Shown in pieces: positions 7,728-15,733 of a DNA stretch of 64,000 nt. A program made the translations under genes and the position numbers. Source of the stretch: Nonomuraea harbinensis (GTDB taxonomy: Bacteria; Actinomycetota; Actinomycetes; Streptosporangiales; Streptosporangiaceae); the NCBI RefSeq assembly GCF_019396385.1, contig NZ_JAHKRN010000038.1:1-64000 (forward strand). The letters run 5' to 3'. Position 1 is the first letter of the stretch, and every line of letters begins with the position of its first letter. The notes beneath the pieces are model-generated. The model was not told the DNA's origin and searched no databases. It saw only the letters and a program-made list of their open reading frames with translations.

Positions 7728-9274
7728 CCCAGCGGGCCGGTGACGGACTCGGCCGCCGCGACCACGCCGCCCTCGGCCACCAGCCGCACCGCCGCGTCGA
7801 TCTCCGGGGCGAGGAACCGGTCGGGACCCGGCCCCGGCACGGTCTCGCGCAGCGCCCCGACCACGGCGGCGGTCGCCGGGGCGGGCGTGAGCGGGCGGCG
7901 CAGGTCGAGCGCGCGGGCGGCGGTGAGCACCTCGACGGCCAGCACCCGGGTGAGGCCGTCGACGGAGCGGCGCAGCTTGCGGGCCGCCGACCAGCCCATC
8001 GAGACGTGGTCCTCCTGCATGGCGCTGCTGGGGATGGAGTCGACGCTGGCGGGCACGGCCAGCCGCTTCAGCTCCGAGACGATGGCGGCCTGCGTGTACT
8101 GGGCGATCATGTGGCCGGAGTCGACCCCGGGGTCGTCGGCCAGGAACGCGGGCAGGCCGTGGTTGCGCGCCACGTCCAGGAAGCGGTCGGTGCGCCGCTC
8201 GGACATCGAGGCCAGGTCGGCGGCCACGATGGCGAGGAAGTCCAGCACGTACGCGAGCGGCGCGCCGTGGAAGTTGCCGTTGGACTCGACCCGGCCGTCG
8301 TCGAGCACGGCCGGGTTGTCGACGGCGCTGGCCAGCTCACGCGCGGCGACGGCGGCGGCGTGCGCGATCGTGTCGCGGGCGGCGCCGGCGACCTGCGGGG
8401 CGCAGCGCAGCGAGTAGGCGTCCTGGACGCGGGTGCACGCCTCGGGGTCGCGGTGGCTGGCCATGATGCCGGAGCCGGCCAGGATCCTGACCATGTTGGC
8501 CGCGGACGCGGCCTGGCCGGGGTGCGGGCGCAGGGCCTGGAGCTCGGGGGCGAACACGCGGTCGGTGCCGAGCAGCGCCTCGACGCTCATCGCGGCGCTG
8601 ACGTCGGCGGTCCTGGCCAGGCGGATCAGGTCGTCGATGGCGAGGATGAGCATGCCGAGCATGCCGTCGGTGCCGTTGATGAGGGCCAGGCCCTCCTTGG
8701 CTGCGAGCTCGACCGGCTCGATGCCGGCCTGCTTGAGCGCCTCGGCCGCCGGGGTGACATTTCCGGATTTGTCGCGTACGACGCCCTCGCCCATCAGCGT
8801 CAGGGCGACGTGCGCGAGCGGCGCGAGGTCGCCCGAGCAGCCGAGACTGCCGTACTCGTGCACCACCGGCGTGATGCCCGCGCTGAGCAGCGCGGCGAGG
8901 GTCTTGGCCGTGGTCGGGCGGATGCCGGTGTGGCCGGTGGCGAGCGTGTGCAGGCGCAGCAGCATGAGCGCGCGCACCACCTCGGTCTCCACCTCGGGGC
9001 CGTTGCCCGCGGCGTGCGAGCGCACCAGCGAGCGCTGCAGCTGCGCGCGGAGCGCCGGGTCGATGTGGCGGGTGGCCAGCGCGCCGAACCCGGTCGAGAT
9101 CCCGTACGCGGGGACGGGGGCCTCGGCCAGGTCGTCCACCCGCTGACGGGCGGCGGCGACCGCGGCGACCGCGTCGTCCGTGAGCCGGACGGGGGCGCCG
9201 TGTCTGGCCACCCGGATGACGTCGTCGAAGGTGAGGGGATCGGGACCGACGTTCACGACCTCGTTGTCGCGCAT
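7724..9274 (-). CDS. hutH: Histidine ammonia-lyase
   Basis: A 516-residue aromatic amino acid lyase that converts histidine to trans-urocanate and ammonia, the first step of histidine use. The MIO-forming tripeptide lies in EYGSLGCSGDLAPLAH. It reads Cys-Ser-Gly instead of the common Ala-Ser-Gly, a variant the family signature permits. YGISTGFGAL near residue 57 carries the catalytic Tyr, and QDAYSLRCAPQ and NGNFHGAP are also present. The ATG follows GGGAG at 9-nt spacing. It is 16 bp downstream of an ArsR-type gene on the same strand, so they are probably co-transcribed. No hutU, hutI or hutG is nearby. Confidence 0.9.
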   Translation of the reverse strand: MRDNEVVNVGPDPLTFDDVIRVARHGAPVRLTDDAVAAVAAARQRVDDLAEAPVPAYGISTGFGALATRHIDPALRAQLQRSLVRSHAAGNGPEVETEVVRALMLLRLHTLATGHTGIRPTTAKTLAALLSAGITPVVHEYGSLGCSGDLAPLAHVALTLMGEGVVRDKSGNVTPAAEALKQAGIEPVELAAKEGLALINGTDGMLGMLILAIDDLIRLARTADVSAAMSVEALLGTDRVFAPELQALRPHPGQAASAANMVRILAGSGIMASHRDPEACTRVQDAYSLRCAPQVAGAARDTIAHAAAVAARELASAVDNPAVLDDGRVESNGNFHGAPLAYVLDFLAIVAADLASMSERRTDRFLDVARNHGLPAFLADDPGVDSGHMIAQYTQAAIVSELKRLAVPASVDSIPSSAMQEDHVSMGWSAARKLRRSVDGLTRVLAVEVLTAARALDLRRPLTPAPATAAVVGALRETVPGPGPDRFLAPEIDAAVRLVAEGGVVAAAESVTGPLG

Positions 9275-9290
9275 GATGTGCTTCTCCCGC

Positions 9291-9995
9291 TTAGGTAACC
9301 GGCGAATGCGATGTTAGCTCCTTACCGGAGAACAACGCGGCCAGCCCCTCCCGTCCCTCCCCGGTGAGCACGACCGCGCGCGGCAGACTGCCCCTGCGGT
9401 ACCAGCCGCGCTCCAGCAGCATCGCGGTGACGGCCGCGCCGAGCGCGCCGCCGAGGTGGGCGCGGCGCTCGGTCCAGTCGAGGCACTCGGGCGCGAACCT
9501 GCGCTTGGCCCGGCGCGCCCGCGCGACGTCCACGCCCAGCTCCGCCAGCAGCCGTTCCCCCTCCGGGGTGACCCGCTCACCGTCCAGGCAGCCCAGCCCG
9601 CGCAGCGCGTCCAGCAGCGCCACGCCGGCCCGCCCGGCCAGGTGGTCGTAGCAGGTGCGCGCCTCCTCCAGCAGCCGGGCCTGCCGCGACTGCCGCAGCG
9701 ACCGCACGGGCGGCCGCGCGCTCACCCTGGCCAGCACCTCCAGCACCTCCGCGACCTCGTGCCCGGCCAGCCGGTAGTAGCGGTGACGGCCCTGCCGCAC
9801 CACGCCGACCAGCCCGCCGTCGAGCAGCCGGGCCAGGTGGGCGCTGGCGGTGGCCGCGCTCACCCCGGCCACCCGGGCCAGCTCGCCGGCCGCCAGCGCG
9901 CGCCCGCCGAGCAGCGCCGTAAGGATCGCGGCCCTGGTCGGGTCGGCGATGAGCGCCGCGACCGGCGCGATGTCCGCATCGGATGGGTTACCCAT
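9291..9995 (-). CDS. ArsR-family winged-helix regulator
   Basis: A 234-residue regulator. The N-terminal winged helix (about residues 10-90) includes DPTRAAILTALLGGRALAAGELARVAGVSAATASAHLARLLDGGLV and RHRYYRLA. It lacks the classical metal-binding CVC motif, so it is probably not a metal sensor. The remaining 140 residues resemble the long C-terminal part of YczG-like ArsR proteins. The ATG at 9995 has no clear Shine-Dalgarno box, so translation may be leaderless. It lies directly upstream of hutH in the same direction and may control it, but nothing in the sequence proves this. Confidence 0.82.
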   Translation of the reverse strand: MGNPSDADIAPVAALIADPTRAAILTALLGGRALAAGELARVAGVSAATASAHLARLLDGGLVGVVRQGRHRYYRLAGHEVAEVLEVLARVSARPPVRSLRQSRQARLLEEARTCYDHLAGRAGVALLDALRGLGCLDGERVTPEGERLLAELGVDVARARRAKRRFAPECLDWTERRAHLGGALGAAVTAMLLERGWYRRGSLPRAVVLTGEGREGLAALFSGKELTSHSPVT

Positions 9996-10038
9996 ACCGT
10001 GACCGTAGCCCAGGTACCCTTCGACGCCGGTCGAAGCG

Positions 10039-10494
10039 TCACCGGTGCCTGGTTCCGAGGGTGCGGCGGCCGAGCAGCCCGCCGATCACGATCATGCCGA
10101 CGCCCAGCACGAAGTGCAGCCAGTCGTCCGCGGTGTTCAGCGGCACGAAGTTGGCCGCGCTCTCCTTGTCGACGAGCAGCCCGTAGACCCACAGCAGCAG
10201 GTAGATGACCCCGCCGCCGATGAGGAACGCCTTGGCCGCGGCCGCCGTGCGCGCCATGAGCAGACCGGCGACCCCGAACAGCAAGTGCACGATGTTGTGC
10301 AGGACCGACACCTGGAACAGGCCGAGCAGCCGCGCGTCGGAGTGGTGCCCGGCGAACTGCATGGTGTCGTAGTTCGTGGTGACGCCCGGCACGAAGCCGA
10401 GCAGGCCGACGATCAGGAACGCCACCCCCACGAGCAGCGCCGCCTTCTGTACGGGCGAGCGCGTGGTACCGGCGTGAGACTTCGGGGTGACCAT
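10039..10494 (-). CDS. DUF4383 membrane protein
   Basis: A 151-residue integral membrane protein with four predicted helices. Helix 1 is AALLVGVAFLIVGLLGFVPG, helix 2 spans LFQVSVLHNIVHLLFGVAGLLMA, helix 3 spans AFLIGGGVIYLLLWVYGLLV, and helix 4 includes FVLGVGMIVIGGLLG. The His-rich turn HNIVHLLFG and the D-D-W-L-H-F-V-L-G segment are typical of DUF4383. I chose the ATG at 10494 for its GAGGGGGAAGGG box. It is divergent from the SDR gene. The function is unknown. Confidence 0.85.
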   Translation of the reverse strand: MVTPKSHAGTTRSPVQKAALLVGVAFLIVGLLGFVPGVTTNYDTMQFAGHHSDARLLGLFQVSVLHNIVHLLFGVAGLLMARTAAAAKAFLIGGGVIYLLLWVYGLLVDKESAANFVPLNTADDWLHFVLGVGMIVIGGLLGRRTLGTRHR

Positions 10495-10580
10495 GAGACC
10501 CTTCCCCCTCGTACGGGTTTCCGGCTCACACACCGCTACCCCGCGATGCGCGCCGCATGCGCCTCGATAGGGTGGCGGAC

Positions 10581-11327
10581 GTGCATGAGCAGGGAAGAGT
10601 CGCGCTGGTCACCGGCGCATCGCGCGGCCTGGGCGCCGCGATCGCGCGCCGGCTGGGCGCCGACGGGTGGGCCGTCGCGGTCAACTACCGTTCCGACACG
10701 GCGGGGGCCGAGGTGGTGGCCGGCGAGATCAGGGCGGCCGGCGGGCACGCGGAGGCGTTCCAGGCGGACGTGACGGACGAGGCCGCCGTCACCGGCCTGG
10801 TGGCCCGGGTCGCGCGGGCGCTCGGGCCGGTCGAGGCGCTGGTGCTGAACGCCACCGGCCCGCAGCCCGAGGTCGGCGTCGAGGAGCTCACCTGGCAGGC
10901 GCAGCTCGACCAGCTCACGTTCTTCGTCAAGAGCCCCACGCTGCTCGTCCAGGCCTGCCTGCCCGCGATGCGGGAGCGCGCCCGGGGCCGGGTGATCCAG
11001 ATCGGCTCCGACATCGTGGACCGGTCGCTGCCGCGTACCTCCGCCTACACCGCCGCCAAGGCGGCGCAGCACGCGATGACCCGCTGCTGGGCGCGCGAGC
11101 TCGGCCCGTACGGGATCACCGTGAACGTGGTCGCGCCCGGCTGGATCCCGGTCGAGCGGCACGCCGGTCTGGAGGCCGGCGACTACGTCGCGGAGGTGCC
11201 GGTGGGGCGGATCGGCACGCCGAGGGACGTCGCGGCGGCGGTGGCGTTCGTGGCCTCCGACGAGGCCGCGTACCTGACCGGGCAGCGCGTCACCGTCAAC
11301 GGCGGGCACACGTCGATCCCTATCTGA
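10581..11327 (+). CDS. SDR-family oxidoreductase
   Basis: A classical short-chain dehydrogenase/reductase of about 248 residues. The cofactor motif is TGASRGLG, and the usual NNAG is replaced by LNATG. The active site has Ser in QIGSD, YTAAK for the Tyr-Lys pair, and C-terminal PGWIPVERH and VNGG. It resembles FabG-like 3-oxoacyl-ACP or sugar-alcohol reductases; the substrate cannot be read from sequence. The start is uncertain: the GTG at 10581 fits domain length, while an ATG at 10557 would add 8 residues. Two tRNA genes follow. Confidence 0.82.
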   Translation: MHEQGRVALVTGASRGLGAAIARRLGADGWAVAVNYRSDTAGAEVVAGEIRAAGGHAEAFQADVTDEAAVTGLVARVARALGPVEALVLNATGPQPEVGVEELTWQAQLDQLTFFVKSPTLLVQACLPAMRERARGRVIQIGSDIVDRSLPRTSAYTAAKAAQHAMTRCWARELGPYGITVNVVAPGWIPVERHAGLEAGDYVAEVPVGRIGTPRDVAAAVAFVASDEAAYLTGQRVTVNGGHTSIPI

Positions 11328-11401
11328 CGGACAATCCGGTTTGGGGAGTCGGCGAGTATTCGCTATGGTTCTCTCGTCACCCGGAGTTCATCCGGGCGGG
11401 C

Positions 11402-11473
11402 GCGGAAGTGGCTCAGTGGTAGAGCATCACCTTGCCAAGGTGAGGGTCGCGGGTTCGAATCCCGTCTTCCGCT
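11402..11473 (+). tRNA. tRNA-Gly (anticodon GCC)
   Basis: A 72-nt cloverleaf. The acceptor is GCGGAAG paired with CTTCCGC, the D arm holds GGCTCAGTGGTAGAGC, the anticodon stem is TCACC/GGTGA with loop TTGCCAA (anticodon GCC), and the T arm is GGGTTCGAATCCC. CCA is not encoded. It heads a two-tRNA cluster. Confidence 0.95.
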
Positions 11474-11487
11474 CGGTTTCCCCACGC

Positions 11488-11562
11488 GGACGATTAGCTC
11501 AGCGGGAGAGCGCTTCCCTGACACGGAAGAGGTCACTGGTTCAATCCCAGTATCGTCCACCA
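11488..11562 (+). tRNA. tRNA-Val (anticodon GAC)
   Basis: The acceptor is GGACGAT paired with ATCGTCC, the anticodon stem is CTTCC/GGAAG with loop CTGACAC (anticodon GAC), and the T arm is TGGTTCAATCCCA. CCA is encoded at 11560-11562. It follows tRNA-Gly by 14 bp and is followed directly by a terminator. Many actinomycetes have a tRNA-Cys between these two; none is present here. Confidence 0.95.
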
Positions 11563-11564
11563 CC

Positions 11565-11593
11565 AGCCCTCGGCCCTCCGCCGAGGGCTTTTC
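11565..11593 (+). terminator. Intrinsic terminator of the Gly-Val tRNA cluster
   Basis: AGCCCTCGGC pairs with GCCGAGGGCT across a CCTCC loop and is followed by TTTTC. It is a strong rho-independent terminator 3 nt after the tRNA-Val CCA end. Confidence 0.85.
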
Positions 11594-11760
11594 TCGTGCG
11601 GATGCGTCGCCGGGTCAGCGGCGCGGATCGCGGCCGGGAGCTCGTCTTCTACCTGACCGCCGAGCCACGAGTCCTTCTTTTTGCCTACGGCGAAGCCCGA
11701 CGCCTGGTCGACATCCTGGGGGCCACTCGGACGCACTAGTCGATCACAACCAGTCCTCAA

Positions 11761-12423
11761 GTGCCGCCGTCCACGATCTCATGGGGAAGAGGACGCGGGA
11801 GCGCCGTAACAGGCGGCAGCGGTGGGAGGCGGCCCGAGCCTACGCCGGTGCGGGAGCGGCGGAAGGCCGCCGGTGCGCGGGCGCGGGAGCGGCGGCTCAC
11901 CGCGGACGGCTCCTCTCCGGCGGGTGAGGCCAGCGCGAAGGTGTTCGCCGGGTTGGGGGTGCTCATGCTGGTCTTCGCACTGGTGGGGATTCCGTTCCTC
12001 ATCCTCGACTCGAACGTGCCCGAGGTGCGGACGGCGCTCGGGATGAGAGGGACGCCCGGGACCGCGACCGTCCTGTCCTGCAGGGCGTACCGGGTCAGAC
12101 GCAGCACCCGCTACGACTGCGAGGCCCGGTTCGTGTTCGAGGACCCGGCCAGAGCGCCGATCGTCATCAAAACCGTGGCGGACGTGGAGGTGGGCGAGAC
12201 GTTCCCGGCCGCGATCGGCCCGCAGGGAGACCAGGCACTCCCCACCGGGGCCCGAGGCGTGTGGAGGGCCGTCCCGGTGATGAGTGTCGTCCTGCTCACG
12301 CCGGCCATACTGCTGTTCTGCCTCGGCCTCCTGATGAGGTCCAGGGCGATGAAGATCGGAGCGGGGGTGCTGGTCGCGATCATGGCCGTGGCCGTGATCA
12401 CTGGATTGACACTCGGCCGGTGA
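11761..12423 (+). CDS. Hypothetical membrane protein
   Basis: Up to 220 residues. The first 50-60 residues are basic, and a transmembrane helix follows (KVFAGLGVLMLVFALVGIPF). About 90 extracytoplasmic residues come next, with two Cys (LSCRAYRV, YDCEARF) that could form a disulfide. Two more helices (PVMSVVLLTPAILLFCLGLL and MKIGAGVLVAIMAVAVITG) complete it. The exposed part resembles DUF3592-like domains, but weakly. The N-terminus is unclear: GTG codons at 11761 and 11848 are in frame, while an ATG at 11781 in another frame gives a plausible basic start. A frameshift or the later GTG is possible. Confidence 0.6.
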   Translation: MPPSTISWGRGRGSAVTGGSGGRRPEPTPVRERRKAAGARARERRLTADGSSPAGEASAKVFAGLGVLMLVFALVGIPFLILDSNVPEVRTALGMRGTPGTATVLSCRAYRVRRSTRYDCEARFVFEDPARAPIVIKTVADVEVGETFPAAIGPQGDQALPTGARGVWRAVPVMSVVLLTPAILLFCLGLLMRSRAMKIGAGVLVAIMAVAVITGLTLGR

Positions 12424-12491
12424 GGGGTCGGCGGGGTGTCGCCGGGGGTAGCCTGCCGGTTTTCAGATGGCGCACACCGGAGGTCCGGCGG

Positions 12492-13250
12492 ATGCTGGTG
12501 TGCATGAATGGCGAGGAACCCAGCGATCTCATCCGTAGCGTGTCCCGCGCGCTGCGCGTGCTGGAGGAGGTCTCCCAGTCGGACCGGCCGCTGACGGTCA
12601 AGGTGATCGCGCGCCGGTGCGGGCTGAATCTGTCGACGTCCTACCATCTGGTGCGCACGCTCTGTTACGAGGGTTACCTGCATCGGCGGCCCACCGGGGA
12701 CTACCTGCTCGGGCCTCAGGTGGCCGAGCGCTTCCACGACATGCTGGACGCCTTCCGCCGGCCTCCTGAGGCGTGGGCGGTGCTCACCCACCTGGCGGCG
12801 ACCACCGGGCACACCGCCTATCTGGCGCGGCTGGCCGACAGCCGGCTGGTGGTCGCGGGGGTGGCGGAAGGGCCCGCGTCGCCGTACCTGGAGGATCTGC
12901 AGACGGGGCTGGAGGCGGCGCCGCACGCGACCGCGCTCGGCAAGGCGCTGATGCTGACGCTCCCCCGGGAGGCGCGGCGGGCGCTGCTCGCCGAGACCGG
13001 GATGCGGCGGTTCACGCCCGCGACGCCGGTCCGGCCGGAGGAGCTGGAGGCGGAGCTGGGCGGGATGCGCGAGGACCAGGTGGTGGAGGAGCACGGGCAG
13101 TTCCGCGAGGAGGTGGCGTGCGCCGGCGTCGCGGTGCCGGGGGCGACCGCGGACCCGCGCTGGGCCCTCGCGATCTCGACGCGGGGGCTGGACATCCCGC
13201 CGTGGGTTCGCCGCAGGCTGCGCGAGGCGGCCGCCGACCTGGGGGGTTAG
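12492..13250 (+). CDS. IclR-family transcriptional regulator
   Basis: A 252-residue IclR regulator. The N-terminal winged helix covers about residues 12-75, with SVSRALRVLEEVSQ and ARRCGLNLSTSYHLVRTL. The effector domain from about residue 90 includes HATALGKALML and the C-terminal EEVACAGVAVPGA. The ATG at 12492 has GGAGG upstream; the ATG four codons later at 12504 is an alternative. It is followed 9 bp later by an NAD(P)-binding gene in the same direction, so they may form a unit. The effector and targets are unknown. Confidence 0.85.
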   Translation: MLVCMNGEEPSDLIRSVSRALRVLEEVSQSDRPLTVKVIARRCGLNLSTSYHLVRTLCYEGYLHRRPTGDYLLGPQVAERFHDMLDAFRRPPEAWAVLTHLAATTGHTAYLARLADSRLVVAGVAEGPASPYLEDLQTGLEAAPHATALGKALMLTLPREARRALLAETGMRRFTPATPVRPEELEAELGGMREDQVVEEHGQFREEVACAGVAVPGATADPRWALAISTRGLDIPPWVRRRLREAAADLGG

Positions 13251-13259
13251 GCTGCGGTC

Positions 13260-13910
13260 ATGAGGGTCGTCGTGTTCGGCGCCACCGGCATGCTCGGGCA
13301 GGGCGTGCTGCGCGAGTGCCTGGCCGACGACCGGGTGGAGGCGGTGCTGACCGTCGGCCGCTCCCCCACCGGGCTCGCGCATCCCAAGCTCCGCGAGATC
13401 CGCCACGCCGACCTGCTCGACCTGGCGCCCGTCGCGGGCGAGCTGGCCGGGTACGACGCCTGCTTCTACTGCCTGGGGGTGTCCTCGGCGGGGATGGGCG
13501 AGCGGGAGTACCGGCGCGTCACGTACGACTTCACGCTGTCGGCGGCGGGCACGCTGGCGGGCCTCAGCCCGGGCTCGACGTTCGTGTACGTGTCGGGGAT
13601 CGGCGCCGACGCCCGGAGCCGCACGATGTGGGCCAGGGTGAAGGGCGAGACGGAGAACGCACTGCTGGCGCTGCCGCTGGAGGCCTTCGTGTTCCGCCCC
13701 GGATACATCCAGCCGCTGCACGGGGCCACGTCCAGGACCCGGCTCTACCGGCTGGCGTACGTGGTGGCGGCGCCGTTCTATCCGATCCTGCGGCGGGTGT
13801 TCCCGTCGTCGGTGACCACGACGGAGCAGATCGGGCGGGCTATGATCGCGGTGGCCGCGCACGGTGCGCCCGTCCGGGTTCTCGACGCGGCCGCGATCAA
13901 CGCTCTGTGA
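13260..13910 (+). CDS. NAD(P)H-binding atypical SDR
   Basis: A 216-residue protein with the atypical short-chain dehydrogenase nucleotide motif VVFGATGMLGQGV at the extreme N-terminus, then CFYCLGVSSAGM and YVSGIGAD. The usual YxxxK is not clear. It resembles NAD(P)H-binding epimerase-like proteins of the NmrA/HTATIP2 type, with the C-terminal FRPGYIQP turn. It sits 9 bp after the IclR gene. The reaction is unknown. Confidence 0.78.
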   Translation: MRVVVFGATGMLGQGVLRECLADDRVEAVLTVGRSPTGLAHPKLREIRHADLLDLAPVAGELAGYDACFYCLGVSSAGMGEREYRRVTYDFTLSAAGTLAGLSPGSTFVYVSGIGADARSRTMWARVKGETENALLALPLEAFVFRPGYIQPLHGATSRTRLYRLAYVVAAPFYPILRRVFPSSVTTTEQIGRAMIAVAAHGAPVRVLDAAAINAL

Positions 13911-13949
13911 CACCCTGGAATAACGCGGTATGCCCGGACGCTTACATAG

Positions 13950-13967
13950 CTGTTGAAACTTCAACAG
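13950..13967. promoter_or_regulatory. 18-bp palindrome, putative MarR-type operator
   Basis: CTGTTGAAACTTCAACAG is a perfect 8-bp inverted repeat with a 2-bp spacer. It lies 18 bp before the ATG of the flavin monooxygenase gene and just after TACATA (13944-13949), a possible -10 box. Operators with TTGAA/TTCAA arms are typical of MarR-family repressors. None is encoded nearby. Confidence 0.6.
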
Positions 13968-13985
13968 TACAGGTGGGTGACTAAA

Positions 13986-15086
13986 ATGCAGTTTGGGATC
14001 TTCAGTGTCGGCGACGTGACCATGGATCCGACCACGGGGCGGACCCCCACCGAGGGCGAGCGCATCAAGGCGATCATGCGGATCGCGCTGAAGGCCGAGG
14101 AGGTGGGCCTGGACGTGTTCGCCACCGGGGAGCACCACAACCCGCCGTTCGTGCCGTCCTCGCCGACGACCATGCTCGGCTACATCGCCGCCAGGACCGA
14201 GCGGCTGGTGCTGTCCACCGCCACCACCCTGATCACCACGAACGACCCGGTCAAGATCGCCGAGGACTACGCGATGCTGCAGCACCTGGCCGACGGCCGG
14301 GTGGACCTGATGATGGGGCGCGGCAACACCGGGCCGGTCTACCCGTGGTTCGGGCAGGACATCCGGCAGGGCATCCCGCTGGCGGTCGAGAACTACGCGC
14401 TGCTGCACCAGCTGTGGCGCGAGGACGTGGTCGACTGGGAAGGCCGCTTCCGGACCCCGCTGCAGGGCTTCACCTCGACGCCGCGCCCGCTGGACGGGGT
14501 GCCGCCGTTCGTGTGGCACGGCTCCATCCGCACTCCGGAGATCGCCGAGCAGGCCGCCTACTACGGCGACGGGTTCTTCGCCAACAACATCTTCTGGCCG
14601 AAGGAGCACTTCATCCGGCTGATCAGCCTCTACCGGCAGCGGTACGCCCACTACGGGCACGGCACGCCGGAGCAGGCCATCGTCGGGCTCGGCGGGCAGG
14701 TGTTCATGCGCAAGAACTCCCAGGACGCGATCCGCGAGTTCCGCCCGTACTTCGACAACGCCCCGGTGTACGGCCACGGGCCGTCGCTGGAGGACTTCAT
14801 GGCCGAGACGCCGCTGACGGTCGGCAGCCCGCAGCAGGTCATCGACCGTACGCTGCGGTTCCGCGAGTACTTCGGCGACTACCAGCGGCAGCTGTTCCTC
14901 ATGGACCACGCCGGGCTGCCGCTGAAGACGGTGCTGGAGCAGCTCGACATCCTCGGCGAGGAGGTCGTGCCGGTGCTGCGCAGGGAGTTCGCGATCGGCC
15001 GCCCGGCCGGCGTCCCCGACGCCCCCACCCACGCGTCCCTGGTCGCCGCCCGGGAAGCCGAGAACGTCAAGGAGGTCAACGCATGA
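13986..15086 (+). CDS. LLM-class flavin-dependent oxidoreductase, CE1758 type
   Basis: A 366-residue luciferase-like monooxygenase. It starts MQFGIFSVGDVT and has the family segments FATGEHH, TATTLITTNDPVKIAEDYAMLQ, MMGRGNTGPVYPWFG and WHGSIRTPEIAEQAAYYGDGFF. The pairing with the next gene matches the CE1758/CE1759 duo described in Corynebacterium and relatives: a flavin-dependent monooxygenase plus its NAD(P)H:FMN reductase. The ATG has AGGTGGG upstream, and its stop overlaps the reductase ATG by 4 nt. The substrate is unknown. A perfect palindrome at the promoter suggests inducible control. Confidence 0.88.
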   Translation: MQFGIFSVGDVTMDPTTGRTPTEGERIKAIMRIALKAEEVGLDVFATGEHHNPPFVPSSPTTMLGYIAARTERLVLSTATTLITTNDPVKIAEDYAMLQHLADGRVDLMMGRGNTGPVYPWFGQDIRQGIPLAVENYALLHQLWREDVVDWEGRFRTPLQGFTSTPRPLDGVPPFVWHGSIRTPEIAEQAAYYGDGFFANNIFWPKEHFIRLISLYRQRYAHYGHGTPEQAIVGLGGQVFMRKNSQDAIREFRPYFDNAPVYGHGPSLEDFMAETPLTVGSPQQVIDRTLRFREYFGDYQRQLFLMDHAGLPLKTVLEQLDILGEEVVPVLRREFAIGRPAGVPDAPTHASLVAAREAENVKEVNA

Positions 15087-15730
15087 AGCTCGTCGTCGTG
15101 ACGGCCGGGCTGACCCAGCCGTCCTCCACCCGCCTGCTCGCCGACCGCCTCGCGCAGGCCGCCGGCGAGCGGCTCGGCGGCGCGGCCGAGACGACCGTCG
15201 TCGAGCTGCGCGACCTGGCGGTGGACATCGCCAACAACTTCGTCACCGGCTTCCCGAACACCCGGCTGCGGCAGGCGATCGACGCCGTCACCGGGGCCGA
15301 CGGCCTGATCGCCGTGACCCCGGTGTTCACCGCCTCCTACAGCGGGCTGTTCAAGTCGTTCTTCGACGTGCTCGACCCGCAGGCGCTGGCGGGCAAGCCG
15401 GTCCTGATCGGCGCCACCGGCGGCACGCCCCGGCACTCGCTGGTGCTGGAGCACGCCATGCGTCCGCTCTTCGCGTACCTGCGCGCCGTGGTGACGCCGA
15501 CCGCCGTGTACGCGGCCTCCGAGGACTGGGGCGGCGGCGGCGACGCCTTCACCGACGGGCTGTCCGACCGGATCGCCCGCGCGGCGTCGGAGCTGGCCGA
15601 CCTCATGGGCCGCCGGACCCCGCACGCCGCGCCGCCCGGGAACGGGAACGGGAAGCGGGCCGGCGGCGCGGAGGCCGAGGACGTCGTCCCGTTCGAGGAG
15701 TATCTGGCCTCGATCCGGCCCCCGTCCTGA
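15083..15730 (+). CDS. NAD(P)H-dependent FMN reductase, CE1759 type
   Basis: A 215-residue flavodoxin-fold reductase. The N-terminal strand is MKLVVVTAGL, the FMN phosphate loop is QPSSTRLLAD, and VTPVFTASYSGLFKSFFDVLD and GATGGTPRHSLVLEHAMRPLF are typical of the CE1759 partner of LLM_CE1758 monooxygenases. It supplies reduced FMN to the enzyme encoded immediately upstream (ATGA overlap, GGAGG 6 nt before the ATG). The C-terminal 40 residues are a variable Gly/Ala/Asn-rich tail. It is convergent with the SMP-30-like gene, 3 bp apart. Confidence 0.87.
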   Translation: MKLVVVTAGLTQPSSTRLLADRLAQAAGERLGGAAETTVVELRDLAVDIANNFVTGFPNTRLRQAIDAVTGADGLIAVTPVFTASYSGLFKSFFDVLDPQALAGKPVLIGATGGTPRHSLVLEHAMRPLFAYLRAVVTPTAVYAASEDWGGGGDAFTDGLSDRIARAASELADLMGRRTPHAAPPGNGNGKRAGGAEAEDVVPFEEYLASIRPPS

Positions 15731-15733
15731 CGG

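Noticed and set aside
11341..11739. A plus-strand frame spanning the tRNA-Gly and tRNA-Val genes
   Set aside because: It covers two tRNAs and a terminator, and the protein has no coherent pattern.
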